From NCBI RefSeq assembly GCF_039537705.1, contig NZ_BAABBA010000011.1, forward strand, positions 85,385-149,384: 64,000 bases of DNA, in the 5' to 3' direction. Below the pieces are notes generated by a model, which did not search any database, had not been told where the DNA came from, and worked only from the letters and a program-made list of their open reading frames with translations. The translations under genes and the position numbers were made by a program. Numbering within the stretch: position 1 is the first letter of the stretch; the number at the start of each line of letters is the position of its first letter. This document shows positions 49,982 to 58,836 of the stretch, piece by piece. The stretch is from Georgenia daeguensis (GTDB lineage Bacteria; Actinomycetota; Actinomycetes; Actinomycetales; Actinomycetaceae).

Positions 49982-51430
49982 ATGCCACTGCGCATCACTG
50001 TCATCGGTACGGGATACCTCGGCGCCGTCCACGCCGCCGGCATGGCCGAGCTCGGGCACGAGGTCCTCGGCGTCGACGTCGACGAGCGGAAGGTCGACAC
50101 CCTCAACCAGGGCAGGGCGCCGTTCTTCGAGCCCGGTCTGGAGCCCCTGCTCGAGAGGCACGTCGGGTCCGGCCGGCTGCGGTTCACCACCTCCTTCGCC
50201 GAGGCCGGGGAGTTCGGCGACGTCCACTTCCTGTGCGTCGGCACCCCGCAGCAGCCCGGTGGCCGGGGCGCGGACCTGCGGTACGTCGACGCTGCGATCG
50301 ACGCGCTCGCCCCGCACCTGCACCGGCCCGCGCTCATCGCCGGGAAGTCCACCGTCCCGGTGGGCACGGCCGAGCGGCTCACCGCCCGCCTGGCGGCGGC
50401 GGCGCCCGCCATGGAGGAGGTCCACCTCGCGTGGAACCCGGAGTTCCTGCGGGAGGGGTTCGCCGTCGAGGACACGCTGCGGCCCGACCGCCTCGTGCTC
50501 GGCGTGACGAGCCGCGCCGACGCCGCCGTGCTGGAGCAGGTCTACGCCAAGGTGCTGCACGCGGGCACCCCGCTCGTGGTGACCGACATGCCCACCGCCG
50601 AGCTGGTCAAGGTGGCCGCGAACTCCTTCCTGGCCACCAAGATCTCCTTCATCAACGCGATGGCGGAGGTGTGCGAGGCGGCCGGTGCCGACGTCGTGCA
50701 GCTCTCCGAGGCGCTCTCGTACGACGAGCGCATCGGCGGCAAGTTCCTGCGGGCCGGGCTCGGTTTCGGCGGCGGCTGCCTGCCCAAGGACATCCGCGCC
50801 TTCACCACCCGCGCCGCCGAGCTCGGCGCGCACGAGGCGCTCAACTTCCTTCGTGAGGTCGACGAGGTCAACATGCGCCGGCGGTCCCGGGTCGTGGACC
50901 TGGTGCGGGAGCTGCTCGGCGGCTCGGTGCTCGGCGCGAAGGTCGCCGTCCTCGGCGCCGCCTTCAAGCCCAACACGGACGACGTGCGCGACTCCCCGGC
51001 GCTCAACGTGGCCGCCACGCTGCACCTCGCCGGCTCCCAGGTGGTGGTGCACGACCCGCAGGCGAACGCCAACGCCGCGGCCAAGTTCCCCACCCTCAGC
51101 TACGCGGACACCGCGGCGGAGGCCGTCGCCGGTGCCGACGTCGTCGTGCTGGCCACCGAGTGGGAGCAGTTCACCTCGATGGACCCGTTCGAGCTGGAGC
51201 AGCAGGTGGCCTACCGGCGCATCGTCGACGCCCGCAACGCGCTGGAGCCCCAGCGGTGGGCGGACGCGGGCTGGGCGTACCGCGGGATGGGCCGTCCGGT
51301 GCCGACGGCCACGATCCCTCCCTCGATCGAGCGCCTCGTCTCGGTCACCTCGTCCACCGCTGTGCGGCAGCTGCCTGCCGGCACGTCGACGGCCTACGAC
51401 CGGGTAGCGCCGGCGCCCACGCACGCCTGA
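49982..51430 (+). CDS. ugd: UDP-glucose 6-dehydrogenase
   Basis: A 482-residue UDP-glucose/GDP-mannose dehydrogenase: ITVIGTGYLGAVHAAGMAELG at residue 5, CVGTPQQPGG near 83, AGKSTVPVGTAERL near 119, the catalytic Cys in GFGGGCLPKDIRAF near 268 and AFKPNTDDVRDSPAL near 325. It makes UDP-glucuronate, the acidic precursor for polymers such as hyaluronan. The ATG at 49982 is backed by AAGGAG; an in-frame ATG at 49904 overlaps the previous stop (ATGA) but lacks a binding site. Its place two genes after a hyaluronan-synthase-like enzyme mirrors the hasA-hasB pairing of streptococci. Confidence 0.92.
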   Translation: MPLRITVIGTGYLGAVHAAGMAELGHEVLGVDVDERKVDTLNQGRAPFFEPGLEPLLERHVGSGRLRFTTSFAEAGEFGDVHFLCVGTPQQPGGRGADLRYVDAAIDALAPHLHRPALIAGKSTVPVGTAERLTARLAAAAPAMEEVHLAWNPEFLREGFAVEDTLRPDRLVLGVTSRADAAVLEQVYAKVLHAGTPLVVTDMPTAELVKVAANSFLATKISFINAMAEVCEAAGADVVQLSEALSYDERIGGKFLRAGLGFGGGCLPKDIRAFTTRAAELGAHEALNFLREVDEVNMRRRSRVVDLVRELLGGSVLGAKVAVLGAAFKPNTDDVRDSPALNVAATLHLAGSQVVVHDPQANANAAAKFPTLSYADTAAEAVAGADVVVLATEWEQFTSMDPFELEQQVAYRRIVDARNALEPQRWADAGWAYRGMGRPVPTATIPPSIERLVSVTSSTAVRQLPAGTSTAYDRVAPAPTHA

Positions 51431-51442
51431 CCGGAGGTCCTC

Positions 51443-53572
51443 ATGGCAGTGACCGCGACCGCCGCCCCGACGCCCTCCGCGCCCCCGGCGCGGAGGGCCC
51501 GGAGCCAGCCGCACCGCGACCGGTTCCGGCCGGACATCGAAGGACTGCGCGCCGTCGCGTGCGGGCTCGTCGTCCTCGGGCACGCCGGGGTGAGCTTCCT
51601 TCCCGGCGGGTACGTCGGGGTGGACGTCTTCTTCGTCATCTCCGGGTTCCTCATCACCTCGCTCCTGCTGCGCGAGATCGCCCGGGACGGGCGGGTCGAC
51701 CTGCCGCGCTTCTACGCCCGGCGGGCCCGGCGCCTGCTGCCGGCCGCGGCGCTGGTGGTGGTGGCCACCATCGTCGGCGCGTGGTTCGTGCTCTCGCCGA
51801 TGGTGGGCAAGGAGACCGCCGTCGACGGGCTGTGGACGGTGTTCTACGCCCTCAACCTCAAGCTCGCGGCGGAGGGCACCGACTACCTCAACGCCCAGGA
51901 GGCGCCGTCGCTGCTGCAGCACTTCTGGTCCCTCGCCGTCGAGGAGCAGTTCTACCTCCTCTGGCCGGTGCTGCTGATGGCCGTCGCCGGCACGCTCGTC
52001 GCCCGCGGCTCGCGGGCGGCGCGGACCGCGGCCGACGGCCCGCCGAAGCTCCGCACCGCTCGCGTCGCGGTCGTGCTGGTGCTCGTCATCGCCGGGTCGC
52101 TGGCCCTGAGCGTGTGGCAGACGGGCGCGGCCCAGCCGTGGGCGTACTTCGGGCTGCACACCCGGGCGTGGGAGCTCGCCGTCGGGGCGCTGCTGGCCGT
52201 CGCGCTGCCGGCGGTGCGCCGGCTCTGGGGGCCAGCAGCCGTGGCGCTCGGCTGGGCGGGACTGGCGGCGGTGCTCTACGCCGGCGTCTCCTTCGACAGC
52301 GCGACGCCGTTCCCGGGGTACGCCGCAGCCCTCCCGGTGAGCGGGGCCGCGGCGATCATCGCCGCCGGCGTCGCGGCGCCCGGGCGCGGCGTCGGCCGGC
52401 TCCTCGGCCTGCGCCCGCTCACCACCGTCGGCGGCCTGTCCTACGGGTGGTACCTCTGGCACTGGCCGGCCCTGACGCTCCTGCCCGCCGCGTTCGGCCT
52501 GACGCCCTCGGTCCCGGTCCTGCTCCTGTCCGCGGCAGCGGCCCTGATCCTCGCGGCGATCTCGCTGAGACTCGTCGAGAACCCCGTCCGGTTCTCGCCG
52601 TCGCTGTCGGCACCGGGGGACGGGCTGTCGCTGGGGTTCGCGGTCTCCTCCGTCCTCGCCCTGACCGCCGTCGTCGCCCTCGTGGCCCCGGGCGGCACGC
52701 CGCGCGGGGAGCAGGTGGACATCGCCACCGTCGCTCAGGAGCCGGGCACCAGCCTCCAACCGGTGCTCCAGGAGTCGCTCGACGGCGGGCCCGTCCCGGA
52801 GAACCTCACGCCGCAGATCGAGTCGGCCAAGGAGGACCTGCCCGCCTCCCGCGCCGACGGGTGCCACGCCGACCTGCTCGAGAGCGCACCCACGGAGCCG
52901 TGCGTGTACGGCGACCCGGCCGGCGCCCGCACGGTGGTCCTGTTCGGCGACTCCCACGCAGACCAGTGGCAGCCCGCGGTGCACGAGGCGGCGGCCGAGG
53001 CGGGGTGGAAGGTGGTGCACCGGACCAAGTCGGCATGCACGCCGGCGTCGATGACCATCGACTCGGAGGACCTGGGCCGGCAGTACACCGAGTGCGACAC
53101 CTGGCGCGAGGACGTCCTGTCCGAGATGGAGGAGCTGCGGCCCGACCTGGTGCTCATGGGCGCCTCCTACGGGCTCGGTGACGCGGGGGCCGGGGAGTGG
53201 GGGGAGGCCATGACGACCACGATGTCGCGGCTGACCCAGGCGGCCGACCGCGTCGTCCTCGTGGAGGACATCCCGGTCCGGTCGAGCTCGGGCGCGGACT
53301 GCGTGGCGGCCAACCTCGACGACGTCTCCGCCTGCGCGCTGGAGCGGTCCGCGGCCACCCCGCACGCCGACGTCGCCGACGCCGTCCGGGACGCGGTCAC
53401 CCGCGCCGGCGGCGAGGTGGTCGAGACCCTCGACTGGTTCTGCACCGACGAAGCGTGCCCCGAGGTGATCGGGAACTACCTGGTGCACCGCGACGCCACG
53501 CACGCCACCGCGAGCTACGTGCGGTTCCTTGCCTCACGGCTCGCGGAGGAGGTGGGCATCAGGGCGGCGTGA
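51443..53572 (+). CDS. OafA-type acyltransferase with SGNH domain
   Basis: A 709-residue integral membrane protein. Residues about 25-400 are an acyltransferase-3 domain (RPDIEGLRAVACGLVVLGHAG with the catalytic His, VGVDVFFVISGFLITSLLLREI, FWSLAVEEQFYLLWPVLL) with ten or more helices. A linker leads to an extracellular SGNH hydrolase-like domain with VVLFGDSHADQW near 500 and a C-terminal Asp-x-x-His in RDATHATASY near 687. It transfers acyl groups, usually acetyl, to surface glycans. It starts 12 bp after ugd and closes the operon before a long hairpin; most likely it O-acetylates the polymer made here. Confidence 0.9.
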   Translation: MAVTATAAPTPSAPPARRARSQPHRDRFRPDIEGLRAVACGLVVLGHAGVSFLPGGYVGVDVFFVISGFLITSLLLREIARDGRVDLPRFYARRARRLLPAAALVVVATIVGAWFVLSPMVGKETAVDGLWTVFYALNLKLAAEGTDYLNAQEAPSLLQHFWSLAVEEQFYLLWPVLLMAVAGTLVARGSRAARTAADGPPKLRTARVAVVLVLVIAGSLALSVWQTGAAQPWAYFGLHTRAWELAVGALLAVALPAVRRLWGPAAVALGWAGLAAVLYAGVSFDSATPFPGYAAALPVSGAAAIIAAGVAAPGRGVGRLLGLRPLTTVGGLSYGWYLWHWPALTLLPAAFGLTPSVPVLLLSAAAALILAAISLRLVENPVRFSPSLSAPGDGLSLGFAVSSVLALTAVVALVAPGGTPRGEQVDIATVAQEPGTSLQPVLQESLDGGPVPENLTPQIESAKEDLPASRADGCHADLLESAPTEPCVYGDPAGARTVVLFGDSHADQWQPAVHEAAAEAGWKVVHRTKSACTPASMTIDSEDLGRQYTECDTWREDVLSEMEELRPDLVLMGASYGLGDAGAGEWGEAMTTTMSRLTQAADRVVLVEDIPVRSSSGADCVAANLDDVSACALERSAATPHADVADAVRDAVTRAGGEVVETLDWFCTDEACPEVIGNYLVHRDATHATASYVRFLASRLAEEVGIRAA

Positions 53573-53613
53573 CGGCGGCTGGGCGAGCGGTCCAGCTCGC
53601 CGCCGCCGCGCCC

Positions 53614-53646
53614 GTGGGGCCGGTCTCGTCGCGAGACCGGCCCCAC
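53614..53646. terminator. Bidirectional terminator between convergent genes
   Basis: A perfect 15-bp stem (GTGGGGCCGGTCTCG with its complement) and a TCG loop, 42 bp past the acyltransferase stop. Confidence 0.8.
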
Positions 53647-53650
53647 GTGT

Positions 53651-53790
53651 GTCCCGGACCGCAAAGACCGCCCGCCGGCGCGACGACGGACCGGGCAAGA
53701 TCGCCCGCCGGTGACGACGGACCGGGCAAGATCCCCGCCGGACACGACGGACCGGCAAGGCCGCCCGCCGGGGAGCCCGGACCGGGCGGT
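53651..53790. repeat. About 30-bp imperfect tandem repeats
   Basis: CCCGCCGG recurs at 53671, 53704, 53734 and 53764, alternating with ACGACGGACCGG at 53683, 53714 and 53744, so the unit is about 30-33 bp. The array fills the space between the hairpin and the GH26 gene stop at 53801. No function is visible. Confidence 0.8.
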
Positions 53791-53800
53791 ACCCCCTGCC

Positions 53801-56326
53801 TCAGCTGCTCGTGGTGAGCGTGCGAGTGGCGGTGGTGGTGCCGGAGGTGTTGGTGGCGCTGGCCCGGATCTCGTAGGTGGTGGCGGGGTGCAGGCCGTCG
53901 GCGGGGAGGGCGAGCCAGCGGTAGCCGGTGTGGGCGGCGACGGTGACGGGCTCGAGGGTGACCGGGTCGCCGCCGGTGGTGGGGACGAGCTGGACGCGGA
54001 CGTTGGTGTCCAGGGAGTGGGGGTGGACGCGGGCGTTGATCGTGGCGGAGGTGGCGGTGACGTCGGTGGGGGCGTCGAGGAGCACGGTGGGCGCCCCGGT
54101 GGTGTCGACGTGCCGGCCGGTGACGTCGGTGGTGCCGGCGGCGGTGGTGGCGGTCGCCTTCCAGTAGTAGCGGGTGCCCGGCTGCAGTCCGGTGAGGTCC
54201 TCGGTGACGGCCTGGGTCCAGTCGCGGGCGGGGACCTCGACGGTGCGCTGCTGGCCGTGCTCGGGGGTGGTGCCCCAGGAGAACGTGACCGTGCCCGGCA
54301 GCCCGTAGGTGTTCACCCATGCCTTGAGCGTGACCGAGGTGTCCCCGCCGCTCACGCCGTCCGCCGAGAGCGTGGGCGGCTCCGCGGGGGCCGGTGCCGC
54401 CTGGGTGATGAGCGTGCGGGTGGCGGTGGTGGTGCCGGAGGTGTTGGTGGCGCTGGCCCGGATCTCGTAGGTGGTGGCGGGGTGCAGGCCGTCGGCGGGG
54501 AGGGCGAGCCAGCGGTAGCCGGTGTGGGCGGCGACGGTGACGGGCTCGAGGGTGACCGGGTCGCCGCCGGTGGTGGGGACGAGCTGGACGCGGACGTTGG
54601 TGTCCAGGGAGTGGGGGTGGACGCGGGCGTTGATCGTGGCGGAGGTGGCGGTGACGTCGGTGGGGGCGTCGAGGAGCACGGTGGGCGCCCCGGTGGTGTC
54701 GACGTGCCGGCCGGTGACGTCGGTGGTGCCGGCGGCGGTGGTGGCGGTCGCCTTCCAGTAGTAGCGGGTGCCCGGCTGCAGTCCGGTGAGGTCCTCGGTG
54801 ACGGCCTGGGTCCAGTCGCGGGCGGGGACCTCGACGGTGCGCTGCTGGCCGTGCTCGGGGGTGGTGCCCCAGGAGAACGTGACCGTGCCCGGCAGCCCGT
54901 AGGTGTTCACCCATGCCTTGAGCGTGACCGAGGTGTCCCCGCCGCTCACGCCGTCCGCCGAGAGCTTCGGGGCGGGTGCGACGGCCACGGTGCGCGTGTC
55001 GGTGGCGGTCGAGCCGTCCACCGCGGTGACGGTGAGCCGGGTGGTGTGCAGCCCGGAGGGGTACGTGTGGGAGAGATTCTCGGGCGGCGTCCCGGTGCCG
55101 GTCGCGGCCGGGGTGCCGTCGCCGAACTCGAGGCGCCACTGGGCGATCCCCGCGCCCGAGCGTTGACCGGCCCCGGCCGATGCGGAGGCGTCGAAGGTGA
55201 CCGTCAGCGGGCCGGGGCCGTGCAGGTCTCCCGCCAGCAGCGAGGCGGTGGTGCGCCCGTGCGCCGAGTCGTCCGCGGCGACCTGCGTGAACGCCTCCAT
55301 CGACGCGGGGCTCGAGTCCACCCACCACGGGCAGTTCCCGTGCGTGTGGAAGTAGGAGACGGCCTTGATCTCCGGCATGGCGTCCAGCGCCGTCGCCGCC
55401 TCCCGCAGCCAGGCGGCCTTGCGGCCCGGGTCTTCCGGATCCTCGACGGACCCGTACTCGGCCAGCATGAGCGGCTTGCCGTGGGCCTTCCCGAAGGTCC
55501 GGAACGGGGAGACGACGGTGGCGAGCGAGCGCCATGCCGCCGGCTTCCCCGGCGAGCAGCCGTACCAGTTGTAGGCGTCCAGGCCCAGCCAGTCGACCAC
55601 GTCGTCGCCGGGGTAGTAGGCGTCCGCGCCGGCGCCCACGTAGGCGGAGCCGAAGCTTGACGGCGTCATGATCCAGGTGAAGGCGGCGTTGGTGACGCCG
55701 TGGGCGCGGAACACCGAGACGTAGTGCCGCCACGCGGCGACGTACTCCGCCGGTGTGCCGAAGGCCTTCTCGACGTCGGGCTCGTGGTGGAAGGACAGGA
55801 ACACCGGTGCCCCGAGGGACCTCACGGCGCGCGCCTGCACCGCGATGTCGGCGTCCACGGCGCCGGAGGCGACGTCGGCCCAGGGGATCCGCGACCCGTC
55901 GCGGCGCTCCGGACGCACGGAGACGATCGGCGTCCGGCCCCGGTCGATGTCGGCGAGCACGGTGGGCTGGGCGATGTCGTCGTCCCACCGGAGGAAGAGG
56001 CGGTGCAGGTCGAGCTTGCGGCCCACCTCGTTCTCGAACTGCTCGAGGGCGTCCTGGCTGTTGCCGTCGCTCGGGCTGGTGGGTGAGCCGTCCGGATCGA
56101 CGTAGGCGCCGAACAGGCGGCCCTCGTCGGGCACCAGCGTGCTTCGCGGCTCGGGGGCGTCCGGCGCCGCCGTCCCGGCCGGCGCGGGCGACGCCGGGAG
56201 GAGGACCGCGAACGTCGCGGCGAGCGTGGCCGTGCAGGCGAGCACAGCCGCCCAGCGGCGCGAGGACCGCGGCCATGGCGGCCGTGCGAAGAGTCGGTGT
56301 GCGGACAACCGGTGTGCGGAGAACAT
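53801..56326 (-). CDS. Secreted GH26 protein with PKD and four FN3-like domains
   Basis: An 841-residue secreted protein. An N-terminal signal/anchor helix (WAAVLACTATLAATFAVLLP) precedes a GH26-type barrel at about 60-360, with acid/base Glu in FLSFHHEPDVEKAFG near 174 and nucleophile Glu in LMLAEYGSVEDPE near 285. A PKD-like domain (LTVTFDASASAG to VTAVDGSTATDTR) follows near 380-455. Four FN3-like modules then form two near-identical pairs of about 185 residues. It probably degrades or remodels beta-mannan-like glycan, with FN3 spacers holding it on the wall. The ATG at 56326 has AGGAG but ten bases away; longer starts are possible. It faces the polysaccharide operon tail to tail. Confidence 0.85.
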   Translation of the reverse strand: MFSAHRLSAHRLFARPPWPRSSRRWAAVLACTATLAATFAVLLPASPAPAGTAAPDAPEPRSTLVPDEGRLFGAYVDPDGSPTSPSDGNSQDALEQFENEVGRKLDLHRLFLRWDDDIAQPTVLADIDRGRTPIVSVRPERRDGSRIPWADVASGAVDADIAVQARAVRSLGAPVFLSFHHEPDVEKAFGTPAEYVAAWRHYVSVFRAHGVTNAAFTWIMTPSSFGSAYVGAGADAYYPGDDVVDWLGLDAYNWYGCSPGKPAAWRSLATVVSPFRTFGKAHGKPLMLAEYGSVEDPEDPGRKAAWLREAATALDAMPEIKAVSYFHTHGNCPWWVDSSPASMEAFTQVAADDSAHGRTTASLLAGDLHGPGPLTVTFDASASAGAGQRSGAGIAQWRLEFGDGTPAATGTGTPPENLSHTYPSGLHTTRLTVTAVDGSTATDTRTVAVAPAPKLSADGVSGGDTSVTLKAWVNTYGLPGTVTFSWGTTPEHGQQRTVEVPARDWTQAVTEDLTGLQPGTRYYWKATATTAAGTTDVTGRHVDTTGAPTVLLDAPTDVTATSATINARVHPHSLDTNVRVQLVPTTGGDPVTLEPVTVAAHTGYRWLALPADGLHPATTYEIRASATNTSGTTTATRTLITQAAPAPAEPPTLSADGVSGGDTSVTLKAWVNTYGLPGTVTFSWGTTPEHGQQRTVEVPARDWTQAVTEDLTGLQPGTRYYWKATATTAAGTTDVTGRHVDTTGAPTVLLDAPTDVTATSATINARVHPHSLDTNVRVQLVPTTGGDPVTLEPVTVAAHTGYRWLALPADGLHPATTYEIRASATNTSGTTTATRTLTTSS
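53817..54965 (-). repeat. Near-perfect 555-bp duplication (FN3-like pair)
   Basis: 53817-54371 and 54411-54965 are the same to the eye except for one base (53825 A against 54419 G), offset by 594 bp with a 39-bp spacer coding for an Ala/Pro linker. Silent sites are identical as well, so the copies were made or homogenised recently. An assembly collapse or expansion is a risk here. Confidence 0.95.
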
Positions 56327-56530
56327 GGCGAGCGAGCTCCTGGGCACGAGGACGCCGGTGTGACGGACCGGCCGGGACGGGAAGTGTCGGCGCTGCTGGG
56401 AGCAGGCGGTGCGCCGGCTCCGGCTCATCGATCGCGGGTCGCGCCGGTCCCAGGAACTACGGGCGGAGACCGGCTGATATCCAGCGTCCGGCCATGGTGC
56501 CGGTCGCGCAACTTCAGCGAGCGGGCGGTG

Positions 56531-57106
56531 TCAGCGCAGCGCGAGCCGGACGGTCGGGCGTCCCTTCCGCCTCCCGACCTCGCGAAAACCTGCCCTGGTG
56601 AACAGCCCGAGCGAGCCGTGGAACATCACGGAGGACGAGGTGCGCTCCTGGGCGTCCACCGGGTACGCCTCGACGTTCCGGGCGCCGTGCGCGGCGGCGT
56701 GGTCGACGGCCGCGGCGAGCAACGCCGTCGACAGGCCCCGGCCCCGGTGGTCCGGACGGATGTAGAAGCAGGTGACCGACCAGCAGTCGGGAACCTCGGG
56801 GTCGTGGACGATGACCGTGGAACGCGGGATGCGGGGGTGCTCCCCGCGCGGCGCGACAGCCACCCAGGCGACCGGCTCGCCGTCGACGTAGGCGACCAGC
56901 CCCGGCGACGGTGCGGCGGCGGCCCGCTCGGCGAACGCGGCGCGCCGCTCGGCGGTGCGGGTGGCGGGCCAGTCAGTGCCGGTGAGGCGGAACCACATGC
57001 ACCAGCACCCGCGCTGGTCGCCGGGGCGGGTGAACAGCCGCTCAAGGTCCGGCCAGGTCTCGGGGGTGAGCGGGCGGACGGTGGGCTCCGTCGTCGGGGC
57101 GTCCAT
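56531..57106 (-). CDS. GNAT family N-acetyltransferase
   Basis: A 191-residue GNAT protein. VRPLTPETWPDLERLFTRPGDQRGCWCMWFRL at the start is typical of a group with a Cys/Trp-rich N-terminus. The acetyl-CoA loop is CFYIRPDHRGRGLSTALLAAAV near 123, and MFHGSLGLFTRAGFREVGR ends the fold. Substrate unknown. The ATG at 57106 has CACAAT five bases before it and no binding site, so it may be leaderless. It diverges from the kinase gene. Confidence 0.88.
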   Translation of the reverse strand: MDAPTTEPTVRPLTPETWPDLERLFTRPGDQRGCWCMWFRLTGTDWPATRTAERRAAFAERAAAAPSPGLVAYVDGEPVAWVAVAPRGEHPRIPRSTVIVHDPEVPDCWSVTCFYIRPDHRGRGLSTALLAAAVDHAAAHGARNVEAYPVDAQERTSSSVMFHGSLGLFTRAGFREVGRRKGRPTVRLALR

Positions 57107-57251
57107 GAGGCGATTGTGCCGCCACCGTGCTTTCGGTTGAGCGGCGGGGGCCCGCGGCGTTGCCCGGTGAGCGGCCCATTGCCAGCCACGTGTGGCAGGT
57201 CTCGCACATCCCGAGATGCCGTTTCGGCCGGGGGCATCGACAATCGAACCC

Positions 57252-58820
57252 ATGACTGTCGTGCTCGCCGCCCGCTACGAGCTGGACCGACGGCTCGGCC
57301 GGGGTGGAATGGCCGAGGTGTGGCGGGGCCGTGACCTCGTCCTTGGCCGGCGCATCGCCGTCAAGACGGTCAGCGTCACCGACGCCACCGACGTCTCGCT
57401 GGGGGACCGCCTCCGCCGCGAGGCCGTCTCCACCGCCGCGCTCGACCACCCGGACATCGTCACCGTCCACGACGCCGGCGTCGACGGCGACACCGCGTTC
57501 CTCGTGATGGAGCTCGTCGCCGGGCGCAACCTCGCGGCCGTGCTGGCCGACGGCCCCCTGCCCCTGGCGGAGGCCGTGCGCATCGGCGGGCGGGTAGCCG
57601 GCGCGCTCGCGGCCGCCCACGCTGCCGGCATCGTGCACCGCGACATCAAGCCGGCCAACATCATCGTCAACGGCGACAAGGTCACCGTCGTGGACTTCGG
57701 CATCGCCGCGATCGAGTTCCAGGCGGTCACGTCGCTCACCGCGCCGGGGACGACGCTCGGCACCGCCGAGTACATGGCCCCCGAGCAGGCACGGGCCGAG
57801 CCCGCGACCTCCGGCACGGACATGTACTCCTTCGGATGCCTGCTCACGGCGCTGGTCGCCGGCCGGCCGCCGTTCACCGCCGAGCTGCCCGTCGCGGTCC
57901 TGCACCATCACGCCTACATCCAGCCGCCGCGCCTGCGCAGCCTGCGGCCCGACGTGCCCGACGAGCTCGACGCACTCGTCGGCGACCTCCTCGACAAGGA
58001 CCCCGCGGCCCGTCCGACGGCCACCGAGGCGCACGAGCGGCTCGCCCGGCTCGCCGCGGCGCTGAGCCCGGCAGCCACGGTCCCGTCGCCCGGCGCCGGC
58101 GCCGGCGCGGGCGCCGTCGCCTCGCCCCCGACCGCTGCCAGCCCCGTGGTGCCCGCACCGACGGGGGAGTCCACCGCGATGCACGCCGCCGCCGGCGCGA
58201 CCTCCGCGCACGACGCGGCCGCCGGCGCGACCGCCGCCCGCGACGCGGCGACGACGGCGGCCCTGAACGGCGTCTCGACGGCGACCTTCGCCGGCGTACA
58301 GGCGCCGCACGACGCCGTCGTCCCCGGTGCCCCGACGCCGCACGACTCCGACGTCCTCGGTGCCCCGACGCCCGAGGAGCCCGCCCCGCTCCCGCCCGCT
58401 CTCGTCAGGCCGCGCGGGTCGGCGCGTCGGTCAGCACGGCGCCGCCGCCGCGTGATGATCGGTGCTGCCGCCGCCGTGGCCACGGGCATCGTCGCCTTCT
58501 CCGCCACGGAGGGCGAGTCCCGGGCTCCCCAGCCGGTCGCGAAGGTGCTGGTCATGGCAGAGAAGGTCCGGGTCGCGAACGCCGCGGTGACGGCCGAGCC
58601 GGTCGCGACGGCGGTCGCCTCGCCGGCCCCCACCGAGGCCCCGAGCCCCGCGGAGCCCCGCACCGCCGTCGCCCCGGCCACGCAGGTCGAGGAGCCGGCG
58701 ACGCCCACGGTTCAGGAGGCGCCCGCGGTCACCGGCAAGGGACAGGGCGGGACCCCCGCCGGGGAGAACAACGGCAGGACCGGCAAGGGCCAGAACAGCA
58801 ACAGCGGCAAGGGCAGGTGA
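57252..58820 (+). CDS. Membrane Ser/Thr protein kinase (PknB-like, no PASTA)
   Basis: A 522-residue kinase. The catalytic domain at about 8-270 has the glycine loop LGRGGMAEVWRG, VAIK-type lysine in RIAVKTVS near 37, catalytic HRDIKPANI near 132, VDFG near 151 and GTAEYMAPEQA near 171. A long Ala-rich linker (about 275-395) leads to a basic stop and one helix (about 401-418, VMIGAAAAVATGIVAF), then a Pro/Ala/Glu tail of about 100 residues outside with a repetitive Gly/Lys/Asn end (TGKGQNSNSGKGR). No PASTA domain, so the sensed signal is unknown. CGACAAT lies seven bases before the ATG. Confidence 0.9.
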   Translation: MTVVLAARYELDRRLGRGGMAEVWRGRDLVLGRRIAVKTVSVTDATDVSLGDRLRREAVSTAALDHPDIVTVHDAGVDGDTAFLVMELVAGRNLAAVLADGPLPLAEAVRIGGRVAGALAAAHAAGIVHRDIKPANIIVNGDKVTVVDFGIAAIEFQAVTSLTAPGTTLGTAEYMAPEQARAEPATSGTDMYSFGCLLTALVAGRPPFTAELPVAVLHHHAYIQPPRLRSLRPDVPDELDALVGDLLDKDPAARPTATEAHERLARLAAALSPAATVPSPGAGAGAGAVASPPTAASPVVPAPTGESTAMHAAAGATSAHDAAAGATAARDAATTAALNGVSTATFAGVQAPHDAVVPGAPTPHDSDVLGAPTPEEPAPLPPALVRPRGSARRSARRRRRVMIGAAAAVATGIVAFSATEGESRAPQPVAKVLVMAEKVRVANAAVTAEPVATAVASPAPTEAPSPAEPRTAVAPATQVEEPATPTVQEAPAVTGKGQGGTPAGENNGRTGKGQNSNSGKGR

Positions 58821-58836
58821 CGCCGCGGCGACGACC

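Noticed and set aside
49154..53503. Minus-strand open frame of 1449 codons opposite the GH26-like, ugd and acyltransferase genes
   Set aside because: It is a GC-bias shadow: low-complexity Arg/Gly/Val/Asp composition, no motif, and the opposite strand holds three genes with intact catalytic motifs.
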